DNA from: Sphingomonas sp. 7/4-4 | GTDB lineage: Bacteria > Pseudomonadota > Alphaproteobacteria > Sphingomonadales > Sphingomonadaceae | Assembly: GCF_027941955.1 (NCBI RefSeq) | Contig: NZ_CP115960.1 | Location: 186,001 to 250,000, forward strand | Length of the DNA: 64,000 bases | Direction of reading: 5' to 3' | Part shown: positions 9,461 through 18,800 of the stretch, piece by piece | Numbering within the stretch: position 1 is the first letter of the stretch | How the letters are laid out: the number at the start of each line of letters is the position of its first letter | Notes under the pieces: model-generated | Databases searched by the model: none | The model's input: the letters and a program-made list of their open reading frames with translations, nothing else | What the model was told of the DNA's origin: nothing | Translations under genes and position numbers: made by a program

Positions 9461-9571
9461 TCAGAAATCGAACCGGAGCGGTGCGGCGGCGCGGCCGGCG
9501 ATCGCCGCGGCAACGGCCGCCACCGCCGGCGCGAGCGGCGCAGCTGCGGGCAAGAAAACACCCCGTTTCAT
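9461..9571 (-). CDS. 36-residue mini-ORF: signal-like N-terminus joined to TonB-receptor C-terminal signature
   Basis: ATG at 9571, TGA ending at 9461. The ATG follows a clear Shine-Dalgarno (CGGGAGCTTGGA). The product starts MKRGVFLPAAAPLAPAVAAV, an export-signal-like stretch, and ends APLRFDF, the terminal aromatic signature of outer-membrane barrels and the same last four residues as the receptor 140 bases downstream. The likeliest origin is an internal deletion of a tandem TonB-receptor gene that kept only its two ends. It may be expressed with the receptor downstream. Too short for a family assignment. Confidence 0.45.
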   Translation of the reverse strand: MKRGVFLPAAAPLAPAVAAVAAAIAGRAAAPLRFDF

Positions 9572-9630
9572 TCCAAGCTCCCGAAAGGATTATGCTGATC
9601 CGTTATAGGATGAGCCCGGAGGGAGCCGGT

Positions 9631-9701
9631 GCGGACGCCGCCATATTTACCGGAAAATCAGTGTGGCGCCGCTCGAGCTTCCCTCGCGCGGCGGCGTCCG
9701 C
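9631..9701. repeat. 12-bp perfect inverted repeat with 47-base loop
   Basis: GCGGACGCCGCC at 9631-9642 and its exact complement GGCGGCGTCCGC at 9690-9701 lie between the divergently transcribed mini-ORF/receptor and the NTF2-like gene. It could form a long hairpin in a transcript or be a pair of regulator half-sites. Confidence 0.35.
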
Positions 9702-9774
9702 GTCCGCAATTTATCGGAGGCGCGCGGAAGTCCGTGTTAACCATGCTCCACCCGGAGCGCGTGCAATGAAGGTG

Positions 9775-9805
9775 TTTACATCAGTGTATTAGTGTAATAA
9801 TACAC
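9775..9805 (+). promoter_or_regulatory. Sigma-70-type promoter with embedded palindromic operator, probably leaderless
   Basis: TTTACA at 9775-9780, exactly 17 bases, then TAATAC at 9798-9803: a near-consensus housekeeping promoter. The perfect 8-bp inverted repeat GTGTATTA (9784-9791) and TAATACAC (9798-9805) covers the spacer and the -10 element, where a bound repressor would block polymerase. The predicted start site falls at about 9810-9811, on or next to the ATG at 9811, and no Shine-Dalgarno is visible, so the message is probably leaderless. Confidence 0.6.
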
Positions 9806-9810
9806 CTGTC

Positions 9811-10578
9811 ATGTGGTGGATGCACGCTTTGACAGGGCTGGCGCTGATCCAGTCGGCGCCGGCGGACCCGGCCAGGCCGGATGCGGCGGCCCATGCGCAG
9901 GACGATGTCCGATCGGTCGATGCGGCGTTCTGGGATGCCTTCAACCGCTGCGACCGCGCGGCGATGGGGCGGTTCTTCTCTGATGACGCCGAATTCTACC
10001 ACGATCAGACCGGCGTGACGCGTTCGCGCGGAGCGATTGTCGAGAGCCTCGTGCGCGGCTCCTGCGGGACGCCCGGTCTCCATTTGCGGCGGGCAGTGGT
10101 TGCCGACAGCATCCAGGTCTCCCCCATCCCCGGCTTCGGCGCGATCATGGCCGGGAAGCACGTCTTTTACGCGAAGCAGGGGAACGCGCCCGAAGTCGCA
10201 GCGACCGAGGCGCGCTTCACGGCGGTGTGGCAGCACCGGCAGGGCCGCTGGGAGATGACTCGCGTGGTCAGCTACGACCACCAGCCGGCCCCTTATGCCC
10301 CGCCGGCACCGGGGCTGCTTCTCTCCCCGGCGGCGCTGCCGGCTTATGCGGGCGTGTGGCAGAGCGATGTCGGCCCGATAAGCGTGAGCGTGGAGGGCGA
10401 CGCGCTCGTCCTTTCCTCGGGCAGCCTGCGCGTGACGCTCGGCACCCTCACGCCCGACCGGTTCTTCGCGCGCGAACGCGATCTCCAGTTCCAGTTCTCG
10501 TCCGATCGATCGACGATCACCGTGGAAGAGAAGGGCAAGGTGGTCGCAAGGGGCAGGAAGGCCGCTGCCCGCCTTTGA
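9811..10578 (+). CDS. NTF2-like (DUF4440) protein with C-terminal lipocalin/DUF3471-like segment
   Basis: 255 residues. After a short hydrophobic start (MHALTGLALIQSAPA) that may be an export signal, residues about 35-150 form a DUF4440/SnoaL-type domain (VDAAFWDAFNRCDRAAMGRF, FSDDAEFYHDQTG, WEMTRVVSYDH). The second part (LPAYAGVWQSDVGPISVSVE, then LVLSSGSLRV) resembles the small beta domain appended to several secreted hydrolases (DUF3471-like). No catalytic residues can be assigned. It is transcribed alone from the promoter just upstream and is divergent from the TonB receptor. Its barrel-gene neighbour is convergent. Confidence 0.75.
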   Translation: MWWMHALTGLALIQSAPADPARPDAAAHAQDDVRSVDAAFWDAFNRCDRAAMGRFFSDDAEFYHDQTGVTRSRGAIVESLVRGSCGTPGLHLRRAVVADSIQVSPIPGFGAIMAGKHVFYAKQGNAPEVAATEARFTAVWQHRQGRWEMTRVVSYDHQPAPYAPPAPGLLLSPAALPAYAGVWQSDVGPISVSVEGDALVLSSGSLRVTLGTLTPDRFFARERDLQFQFSSDRSTITVEEKGKVVARGRKAAARL

Positions 10579-10587
10579 CCGGCTTCC

Positions 10588-10717
10588 TCACCGCTTCAAC
10601 ATCGCCACCAGCGCATCCGCCGCCTCGCGAACCTGGTCCCACACCGTGTCGAAATCCGCTTCCCCGCCATAATAGGAATCGTGCGCCGCCTGCTTCGTGT
10701 CGGCAGCGCGCGCACGT
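10588..10717 (-). pseudogene. C-terminal remnant of a low-molecular-weight protein tyrosine phosphatase
   Basis: The last 30 residues of the upstream open frame, DSYYGGEADFDTVWDQVREA then ADALVAMLKR, match the conserved end of LMW-PTPs (DPYYGG..FD....V..A...L). The catalytic N-terminal CxxxxxR loop is absent, so this is a relic placed directly behind the barrel gene. Confidence 0.5.
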
Positions 10718-11517
10718 CTAAAACAGGCGAAGACCGAGTTGCACCCCGCGCTGGCATCGGGGGCGCCTTTCGAGAGCCCAGCGCCACCGAGCGCCGATAG
10801 CGAGAGCCTCGACGAGACGTTCGTGGTGAGCCGCATTGAGACCAGTTGTTCGTCGGACAGCGTCGCGCCGGGGCTCTGCGCATAGCCATAGGCGACTTGT
10901 CCCGAAATGCCCGCTCCCAGTGCCGCATTGAGCCCAGCCTGGCCCGCCAGGGTGTTGCGCAGGTGGTAGCCGTCCGGACTCCCCGGCATCGTGTAGGTGA
11001 CGTTCGCGAACGGAGTGACTGGACCTAGCGCCTTCGAGGCTTCGGCACCCACGGCATAATCGGTTTTCCCGGTCCCGAGCCCGGCCTTGGCCGTCGGTAG
11101 CTTCACTTGCCCATAAGCGGCGAGGTCGACGGCCTTGAGAGGTGCTACCCATGCAGCGCCCAGCCTCAGATCGCCCACGCCCTGCCGACGCATCCGCGTC
11201 GCGGGTTGGGTGGGATCGACGATGATCGGAAGGCCGAACAATCCGCCGCCGCCCGTCACTACGTTCCCAGGCGCATCGACCTTGGTGTAGGGCAGGGAAG
11301 CCGACAGGATCACGCGGCCCTTGACCACGCGCGCGCCAGCGACTGCCGAGCGGCCCTCTATCCGCTCTCCGGTGCCATAATCTCCCGTCCGATATTCGGC
11401 CCCGACGCTCAGTTCCGCGCGCGCGTTGCCAGGACGTGAGACCGGCTCGGCGCGTTGCTGCGCCGCCACCGGCGAGGCGAGGAGCAACAGGCCCAGGGCA
11501 ACCGGATACGCGTGCAT
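10588..11517 (-). CDS. Outer-membrane beta-barrel (transporter-like) protein, frameshifted at its C-terminus into downstream sequence
   Basis: Start chosen at the ATG at 11517, preceded by GGAGAATCCC, giving the signal peptide MHAYPVALGLLLLASPVAAQ. The body alternates short glycine-rich strands (AELSVGAEYRTGDYG, GRVILSASLPYTKV, GDLRLGAAWVAPL, PVTPFANVTYTMPG), as in barrel proteins of the MetA-pathway/transporter type. A GGGG run near 10745 appears one base short. With one extra G the frame would read GVQLGLRLF and stop at 10718, giving the canonical terminal aromatic residue. As written it runs on to 10588 and takes in a phosphatase remnant. It is convergent with the NTF2-like gene. Confidence 0.65.
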   Translation of the reverse strand: MHAYPVALGLLLLASPVAAQQRAEPVSRPGNARAELSVGAEYRTGDYGTGERIEGRSAVAGARVVKGRVILSASLPYTKVDAPGNVVTGGGGLFGLPIIVDPTQPATRMRRQGVGDLRLGAAWVAPLKAVDLAAYGQVKLPTAKAGLGTGKTDYAVGAEASKALGPVTPFANVTYTMPGSPDGYHLRNTLAGQAGLNAALGAGISGQVAYGYAQSPGATLSDEQLVSMRLTTNVSSRLSLSALGGAGLSKGAPDASAGCNSVFACFRRARAADTKQAAHDSYYGGEADFDTVWDQVREAADALVAMLKR

Positions 11518-11582
11518 GGGATTCTCCATTCTCGATACGTGCGTACGAGAACGAGGGCCGCCGCAGGTTTAATCCCGAAGCT

Positions 11583-12298
11583 TCACCGCGGCCGGGACCA
11601 GCGCGCGTCAATCGCGGCACGCTCACCGCCAGCATCGAGCGGTTCCCCGGCCATCATGTCCTGCGCTTCCGCCATCAGCGCGGCACTCGCCGAACCGGCC
11701 TGACGGTATTCGGTAGCGGCGCTCTCCCCGCGGTACGGAGCGACTGGACTTGCCAGCCGGCCTCGCTCCGGCAGGCGATCGCGGCCTGGGCGCCGGTTTC
11801 GAAGGCGCGGCAATATTCGCCGTCGGACCGGCGAAACGTCACGATGATCCGGAGCGAGGCGCCCGCCGGCTGCGCGGAGGCGAGTTGGGTGTCGAGCGCC
11901 TTCGCAGTCTCGCCGCGTGCGACGAGCGCTCCGTCGTGCATCGCGAAGGGCTCGGCCTGGGGGAGCCCCCGTCCGATCACCAGCCCCAGCGCGAGCGCCG
12001 CGGCGACTGCGCCGCCCGCCGGCAACCAGCGCAGCAAGGGCCGGCCACGCTTCGCGCGAACCCCGGCGATATTGCTGACTTTGCCCGACGCGCGGAGCAT
12101 TTCGACGAGCGATTCCGGCGGCGGCGTGGTCGCAAGCGGATCGAAGGCCGAGCGCAGCCGCGCGCGCATCCCGCGGTGCCGCGCGATCTCTTCCGCAAGC
12201 GTCGCGTCCGCTTCGGCGGCGCGCTCGACTCGCTTCGCCGCGATCGGATCGAGCTCGCCATCGACATAGGCCATCAGCATTTCGGGATCGATGCTCAT
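11583..12298 (-). CDS. Anti-sigma factor (transmembrane), one frameshift
   Basis: About 238 residues after correction. Starts MSIDPEMLMAYVDGELDPIA, the standard N-terminal anti-sigma helix (cytoplasmic, without a CHCC zinc motif), followed by one membrane span (WLPAGGAVAAALALGLVIGR) and a periplasmic domain ending ATEYRQAGSASAALMAEAQD then MMAGEPLDAGGERAAIDARW. The frame changes near 11745 between GWQVQS and VAPYRGESA; uncorrected it stops at 11675. It overlaps the sigma gene by the four bases ATGA, so the two are translationally coupled. It should hold the ECF sigma factor at the membrane until a signal releases it. Confidence 0.8.
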
Positions 12299-12783
12299 GC
12301 CGCCTCTCCCAACCGCGCCATCAGCGCCGTGCGCCCGCGTACGAGACGCGAGGTCAGGGTACCCATCGGGATCTCGAGCATCTCGGCGGCTTCCTTGTAA
12401 GCGAAGCCCTCGACCAGGACGAGCGCGATCACTTCCCGCTGCTCGTTCGGCAGGGTGGCCATCGCGCGCATTACCTGGCCGAGCTCGACGCTGGCCTCGA
12501 TCGCGCGGTCTCCGCCATCGCCCACGGTTTCGCCTTGCTCGGCCGCGACGAAGGTCTTGCCGCGCCGGTTCGTCGCGCGGGCGGTGTCGATCCATAGATT
12601 GCGCATGATTCGATACATCCAGCTGTCCAGTCGCGTTCCGGGCTGCCACGAGGCGCGCGCGTTGATCGCCCGCTCGACCGCAGCCTGGCACAAATCATCC
12701 GCATCGGCCGGCGACCGGGCGAGCGCATGCGCGAACCGCCGCAGCCGCGGCAGGAGCGCCACCATCTCGTCCTCGAATGCCAC
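12295..12783 (-). CDS. ECF-type RNA polymerase sigma factor
   Basis: 162 residues. Region 2 is seen in LPRLRRFAHALARSPADADD, LCQAAVERA and DSWMYRIMRNLWIDTARA; region 4 in LPNEQREVIALVLVEGFAYK then EAAEMLEIPMGTLTSRLVRG. The length is typical of ECF sigma factors. It is followed at once by its anti-sigma factor, and the secreted subtilase and PRC-barrel protein are divergent from it, making them candidate targets. A 10-bp inverted repeat containing GAAACG sits in the 98-base intergenic region and may serve as an autoregulated promoter. Confidence 0.88.
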   Translation of the reverse strand: MAFEDEMVALLPRLRRFAHALARSPADADDLCQAAVERAINARASWQPGTRLDSWMYRIMRNLWIDTARATNRRGKTFVAAEQGETVGDGGDRAIEASVELGQVMRAMATLPNEQREVIALVLVEGFAYKEAAEMLEIPMGTLTSRLVRGRTALMARLGEAA

Positions 12784-12809
12784 GTCCTGCGGATTTCCTC
12801 GCTATTGCC

Positions 12810-12841
12810 GGATGAAACGAGCGGGCTCCCCCGTTTCATCC
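12810..12841. promoter_or_regulatory. Inverted repeat between the ECF sigma and subtilase genes
   Basis: GGATGAAACG at 12810-12819 and CGTTTCATCC at 12832-12841 form a perfect 10-bp inverted repeat with a 12-base spacer. TGAAAC resembles -35 elements of ECF sigma factors and is present on both strands, so the site could drive both divergent units. The spacing to a -10 element is not standard; a regulator site or hairpin is an alternative. Confidence 0.4.
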
Positions 12842-12881
12842 CTGCATGACACAAATCCTTGCCCGCGTTAGACCCGAAAGG

Positions 12882-14162
12882 ATGAACCGACGTCCATGGT
12901 TGCTCGTCGCAGCGCTGCTGATCGCGCCGTCGCGGGCAAATGCGCAACTCCTGCCGGTGCCTTCGCTGCCAGGCCCCGTCGGTGGCGTGGTGCGCGACCT
13001 TGGCGCCTCGCTCCCGCAGAATCCGCTGGTGCAGCAGATCGACCGCGCCGCGCGAGGGCTCGTGCGCGAGCGGCTCCAGCGGCTCGAGGAGATCGCGCGG
13101 CTGCATCCGGACGCGATCGAGCTGGACCGCGACGGCAATCCAGTCCGCGCGCACGAGATCGTGGTCGAGGATCCGGATGAGGCGCTGCTTGCCCGGGCGG
13201 ACGCAGCGGGCTTCGCCTTGCTCGAACGGGAGACGATAGAAGACCTGGAGATCGGCTATGCGCGCTTCCGGGTGCCGACGGGCAGGTCGTTGCGGGCCGC
13301 ACTGAAGCGCATGCGGGCGATCGCCGATGGCCGCAGCGTCTCGGTCGATCCGCTGCATTTCGCCAGTGGCAGCATGGGGTCGGGCGCAGCCGGGAGCGCA
13401 GCACCTCTTTCGGCGGCGTCCAGCCCGCTGTCGGTCGGCATCATCGACGGCGGTGTCGACTCGCGGGTGATCGTGGGTCCGCTGGTGCAACAGGCATTCG
13501 CGGCGGGCGGGCCGAGCCCGAATGCGCACGCGACCGCCATCGCCTCGCTGATTCAGGGAACCCCGGCGATCCGTGGTGCGGCGCCGCAAGCGCGGCTGAT
13601 GATCGCCGACGTATACGGCCGCGACCCCGCTGGCGGGAGCGCAACGGCCATCGCACGGGCGATCGGCTGGATGGTGCGGCAACGCGTGCCGGTCGTCGCA
13701 GTGAGCCTCGTCGGACCCGCCAATCCATTGCTCGCGCGCGTAGTCGCGGCGGCACGGGCGCGCGGTACGGTGATCGTGGCAGCGGTCGGCAATGACGGTC
13801 CAGCCGCGCCGCCCGCTTATCCCGCTTCCTATCCCGAGGCGCTCGCAGTGACCGGCGTCGACGGGCGAAGCCGCGCGCTGATCGAAGCGGGGCGGGCGCG
13901 CCACCTCGATTATGCGGCACCCGGCGCCGACATGCTTGCCGCGGGACTCGCCGGACGGCCCGTGGCGGTGCGGGGCACCTCGTTCGCCGTGCCTTTCGCT
14001 GCGGCCCGGCTCGCGCGCCTCTACGCGGCACCCGACAGCGCGGCGCTCGCCGGCGCACTGCGCACGCTCGACCGCGAGGCACAGGATCTCGGCAAGCGCG
14101 GGGCCGACCCCGCCTATGGCCGCGGCCTGGTTTGCGGTGATTGCCGCACGCCGAATAAATGA
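12882..14162 (+). CDS. Secreted S8 family (subtilisin-like) serine protease
   Basis: 426 residues from the ATG at 12882, which gives the signal peptide MNRRPWLLVAALLIAPSRAN. A propeptide-like region of about 160 residues precedes the catalytic domain. Catalytic residues are visible: Asp189 in VGIIDGGVDSR, His216 in NAHATAIASL, the oxyanion Asn304 in AAVGNDGP, and Ser367 in GTSFAVPFAAARLARL. All are present, so the enzyme should be active. It is divergent from the ECF sigma/anti-sigma pair and followed by the PRC-barrel protein, suggesting ECF-controlled expression. An earlier ATG at 12846 would put 12 residues before the signal. Confidence 0.85.
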   Translation: MNRRPWLLVAALLIAPSRANAQLLPVPSLPGPVGGVVRDLGASLPQNPLVQQIDRAARGLVRERLQRLEEIARLHPDAIELDRDGNPVRAHEIVVEDPDEALLARADAAGFALLERETIEDLEIGYARFRVPTGRSLRAALKRMRAIADGRSVSVDPLHFASGSMGSGAAGSAAPLSAASSPLSVGIIDGGVDSRVIVGPLVQQAFAAGGPSPNAHATAIASLIQGTPAIRGAAPQARLMIADVYGRDPAGGSATAIARAIGWMVRQRVPVVAVSLVGPANPLLARVVAAARARGTVIVAAVGNDGPAAPPAYPASYPEALAVTGVDGRSRALIEAGRARHLDYAAPGADMLAAGLAGRPVAVRGTSFAVPFAAARLARLYAAPDSAALAGALRTLDREAQDLGKRGADPAYGRGLVCGDCRTPNK

Positions 14163-14249
14163 GCGACCGGCGGGATTAAGCCGGCGCGGGCATCCGTTTT
14201 CGAGGCGAGCGCGCGAGATGTGCGCGCCATGACGCGAAAGGAAAGCCCG

Positions 14250-15099
14250 ATGAAAACGCTCTTTCTGGCGACGGCCGCGGCCCTCGTTTTCTCTGCGGCA
14301 CCGGCATCCGCCCAGCTTCTCGGCGGCGGCGGTCTCGGTGGTACGATCGGCGGCGGAGGTTCGCTCGGCGGCCTTGGCGGTACCCTCGACCGCGCCCCTA
14401 CGGGCACGATCGACCGCGTGCGCGAGCCGGTCACGACCACCACCCGCTCGACCACGCGCGCCGATGGCAATGCCCGCGCCAATTCGAACGTCGACCGGCA
14501 CAGCGGCCGCGTCGCCGCCACCGGTGGCGCCGATGGGGGCGGGAGCAGCACGCTCGATAGCGCCGCCGGCGCGCTGGGCACTACCGGCAGCGGCACGGCC
14601 TCGGGCTCGGCCGGGGGCAGTGCGAATGCGGACCTGATCGGCACCGATGACGTGCGGAACGTCGCCGGAAGCGCCGCGAACACCGCGCGTGGCGCGGTCG
14701 GCAGCACCCGCGAGATCGGCCACCGGCGCACGGGATCTTGCGCAGAACGCTGTCGGCGGGGTCGCCAACGGGACGGGTTCGGTCGCTGGTAGCGGGGCTG
14801 CGGGCGGCTCGGCGAGCAATGGCCCACTCGCGTTGAGCGGCTCTTCCGCAGCCGACGCGCTCGGCAGCTTCGCGGTTGCGCCGGGTATGGAGGTCACCGA
14901 CCTGAGAGGGCGGACGATCGGCACCGTCCGTACTCTCGTCACCGACGCCCGCGGCCGGGTTCAGGCGGTACGGATGGAAGTCGGCAAGCGGCTGGCGACC
15001 GTCCCCGCCGCCAATTTCAGCGGCTCCGGCGACGTGCTGGTCTCCGCTGCGTCGAAGGGCGAGATCAAGGAGTTGGCGGAAGACCAATCGGCCGATTGA
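14250..15099 (+). CDS. Secreted glycine/serine-rich protein with C-terminal PRC-barrel domain, one frameshift
   Basis: About 282 residues after correction. The ATG at 14250 has a good ribosome binding site (AAAGGAAAG) and a Sec signal (MKTLFLATAAALVFSAAPAS, then AQ). A low-complexity Gly/Ser/Thr/Ala region of about 170 residues follows. The end folds as a PRC-barrel-like domain (GMEVTDLRGRTIGTVRTLVT, DARGRVQAVRMEVG, EIKELAEDQ). The frame changes near 14725 (TREIG to ATGARDLAQNAVGG). It lies 87 bases after the subtilase stop on the same strand. Function unknown; PRC barrels often bind partner proteins, and cell-surface assembly is a guess. Confidence 0.7.
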
Positions 15100-15165
15100 T
15101 CGGAACGCCGCCTTATGGGTTTGGGCGCTGATGCGGAGTCAGCGCCCGGGCCCTGGCGGCCTCGA

Positions 15166-15574
15166 TTAACGAGGCACTTGGTTGGGGGCCGCGAGATCCG
15201 GCTCCGCAGGTGCCGGCGGGCCACCGGGCCGGGCCGCGGCTACCTCGGAGTATTTACCGCAATATTGGGCGCCGGCATGGCCGCGGAGCACTTGCACGCC
15301 GCAATAGTCCTTGCGGTGCATGGCCACATCGCGAAGGACCAGCGCGCGCCCACTATGCAGCTCCACCGTCAGAAGCCCGTCGGGGCCCACCCTTACGAAG
15401 GCCGTCGACAAGATGCGACGTCCCTGGGCCTCCTGGAGCGAGATCGGCCGGCAGAACCGGGGCAGGTTCTTTTGTGGTCCTCGGATCGTGGATCGGGTCG
15501 TGCATGGCGCTTTCCTGAGGAGATGGCGTGCAGGCGACGAGCGCCGCCGCGAATGACGGCAAGATGCGGATCAT
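15166..15574 (-). CDS. Small predicted lipoprotein, one frameshift
   Basis: About 135 residues after correction. The ATG at 15574 is preceded by GGGAGGAAC and gives MIRILPSFAAALVACTPSPQ, with a lipobox LVAC. The second half lies in another frame (ILSTAFVRVGPDGLLTVELH, SGRALVLRDVAMHRKDYCGV, QYCGKYSEVAAARPGG) and ends at 15166. The frames meet near 15425 at a CCGGCAGATCTCGC stretch. Two cysteines in the second half could pair in the periplasm. I do not recognise a characterised family. It is convergent with the PRC-barrel gene. Confidence 0.55.
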
Positions 15575-15877
15575 CGCGTTCCTCCCTGAACTTGAATACA
15601 CCTTTCCGATACGCCAACCGCGTCTTCAAGTCACACTTAACATTATTTTCCAAACTACCTGTGATTCAATTTCTACTCCGACAAATTCCTCGATCCGTCG
15701 CTCTAATTACTCATGTCGACCCGAATCGGCATGGATCGCTTCGGCGCGGATCGGCAATGCTTGACAGCATCAATTTTACGTAAAGCATGTGGTTACTCGG
15801 CTCCGTTCCGCGAGCTCGCCGCATGATTGGGCTTTGCGGCAAGGACTTTGCGATCGGGCCACACAGGGGGACCACGA
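15575..15877. other. Intergenic region upstream of the M10 protease gene
   Basis: About 300 bases, more AT-rich than the surroundings in its first half. It separates the divergent lipoprotein and protease genes and should hold their promoters, but I cannot pick a convincing -35/-10 pair. No open frame here looks coding. Confidence 0.5.
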
Positions 15878-18800
15878 ATGCGCTTTTCCGAAATCGGCGA
15901 CTACATGCCTGCGGGTGTCGAGCCTCATCTCTCTTCGGAGCCGCTGAGTGAAATCATTCGCTACGAAGGCGAAGAGGTCGGTAATTATACGCCCGCCGGG
16001 GATCAGCCTTCTATTTCGGAGGACCTGCTGAGCGGAATCGTTCACTACAGGGCCGAGGAGGTCGTCGACGACACGCCTGCCGGAGGCCAGCCTTTTGACT
16101 CACAGGGTCCGCTGGGCGAAATCGTTCATCACTGGGTCGAAGAGGTGGGCGACAACACGCCCGCCGGAGACCAGCCTTTTGTCTCGCAGGACCCGCTGGG
16201 CGAAATCGTTCCCTACAGGATCGAGGAGATCGTCGACGACACGTCCCCCGGAGGCCAGCCCTCTGTCTCGGAGGAGCCGCTGAGCGAAATCGTTCACGAG
16301 AGGGTCGAAGAGATCAGCGACGACACGCCCTCCGGAGACCAGTCTCCTCTCTTGGGACCCGCTGAGTGAAATCGTTCACCAGACAGTCGTGGAGGGATGC
16401 GGCTGTGCAGCTTGCCAAGACTTCCGTGATGCCGCCACGAAGGACGACGACAACGCGACTTCCGGCGGCGGCGGCACTGGCGCCAATCCCGAGGGCAATA
16501 ACCTCGGCGTGTTGCTGCCGCTGGTCACCAACCCGGATGGGAGCCGGTCCATCACCGGTAACCGGAACGTCGATGCGATCCTGATCGGTGCCAAGTGGGG
16601 CACCCAGAACCTGACCTACAGCTTCCCGGAGTCGGGCTCGAACTACAATGGCTCGGGCTACGACAGCAACGGCGTCAACCTCTACCAGCTCGAGCTGGGC
16701 TCGATGCAGCAGGCGGCGGCGCGCGCGGCCTTCGCGCAGCTCTCCGCGGCAACCGGCCTGACGTTCACCGAAATCAACGACACGGACACGGTCCACGCCA
16801 ATATCCGCATCTCGCAGACCGGCGACGCCGACGTTCCGTCCGCCTATGGCGGGTTCCCGTCCGACACGCGCGGCGTCGCGGGCGATATCTGGTTCGGCCG
16901 CAACAACCAGCCCTATTACGACATGGCCACGCAAGGCACATGGGGCTTCGCCACCATGATGCACGAGATCGGCCACACCATGGGGCTGAAGCACGGGCAC
17001 CAGGACTATACCAACACCGATCTGTCCTCTTATTTCGGGTCCTCCCCGCGCTTCGGCACCCAGTCCCTGACTCCGGACCGTGACGGCCAGGCCTGGTCGC
17101 TGATGACCTATACGCCGGCGCCGTTCACCAACAGCAACTTCGCCGGCGAGAAGGTCAACCAGCCCCAGACCTACATGCAATACGACCTGGCTGCGCTGCA
17201 GTATCTGTACGGCGCCAACTACACGACCAACGCCACCGACACCGTCTACAGCTGGAATGCGACGACCGGCGAGATGTTCGTCAACGGCGTCGGCCAGGGC
17301 GCCCCGGCCGGCAACCGGATCCTGATGACCCTCTGGGACGGCGGCGGTAACGACACGCTGGACCTCAGCAACTACGCCGACGGGGTCACGGTCGACCTGC
17401 GTCCGGGCGCGTTCTCCACCCTCGACCAGGACCAGATCGCCAATCATCTGGCCTACCAGAACCTGACCGCGCTGGCGCCCGGCAACGTCGCCATGTCGCT
17501 GCTGTACAACAACGACGCCCGCTCGCTGATCGAGAACGCGAAGGGCGGGGTCGGCAACGACATCTTCGTCGGCAACATCGCCAACAATCTTCTCGACGGC
17601 GGCGCCGGCAGCGACACGGTGATCTTCACCAACCCCACGGGTATCACCGTCACCCTGAACGACACGAACGCCGACGTCATCGTCACGCATGATGGCGAAA
17701 CCGATACGCTGCGCAGCATCGAGAATATCGGCGGCACCGGCGGCAATGACGCGATCGTCGGCAACGGCCAGGCGAACACCCTCGCCGGCGGCTCCGGCGG
17801 CGCCGACGTGCTCCTGGGCCTCGGCGGCGACGACCGTCTGATCGGCGGCGGCTTCACCACCACCACGACCTACTCGGCGCCTTCGCAGGCGGACATCACC
17901 AAGGCCCAGTCCACCAGCAACGGCTCTATCGCCGCGGCCGTGGACACGGCCGGCGCCTTCGACGTGGACGCCAATCCGAACATCACCAACGCGACCACGC
18001 TTCCGCACGCGACCATCAACGCAACGGCCGCTGGCGGCTCGGTCGAATATTACCGGGTGGACGTCACGGTGGCCGGGTCGCAGGCCGTTTTCGACATCGA
18101 CGGCACCGGCACGCTCGACGACAGCATCATCGAGCTCGTCAACAGCTCGGGCACCGTGCTGGCCACCAACGACACCGGTCCGGGTGACCCCGGCACGACC
18201 GTCAACGACGATGCTTATATCAGCTACACGTTCGCCGCTGCGGGGACCTATTACATCCGCGTCGGCAGGTACACCGCTGCCACGGGCAGTGTGGCGCAGC
18301 CACTGCTGGCGGGGCAGACCTATCAGCTGAACATCTCGCTCCAGAACGCGGCTGTCGTGACAACCACGGTCGCCGCGAACAACACCAGCAGCGCAGTGCT
18401 TGACGGCGGCGAGGGCAACGACTTCCTCCAGGGTACGATCGCTGACGACATCCTGACCGGCGGCAACGGCAACGACACCGCCTCGTTCGTGAATGCGTTC
18501 AGCGCCGGCTCCACGACGGGCGTCACGGTTGACCTGAATGTTCAGGGCGCGGCCCAGAACACCGTCGCGGCCGGTTCGGATACTCTGACCGGCATCGAGA
18601 ATTTGATCGGTTCGTCGCTCAACGACACCCTCACCGGCGACGGCAACGAGAACGTCATCGAAGGCGGCCTGGGCGACGACGTCCTCGCCGGCGGGGGCGG
18701 CGTCGACACCGCCTCCTATGCGGGCGCTTCGGCCGGGGTGACGGTCAGCCTCACCGCGCAAGGGTCGGCACAGAACACCGGCGCGGGCTCGGACACGCTC

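Noticed and set aside
12471..14942. 823-codon minus-strand frame spanning the subtilase and PRC-barrel genes
   Set aside because: It crosses two well-supported genes on the other strand and shows no family features.
15896..16399. 84-bp tandem units considered as a CRISPR-like array
   Set aside because: Units are contiguous, without spacers, and keep a reading frame with conserved amino acids.
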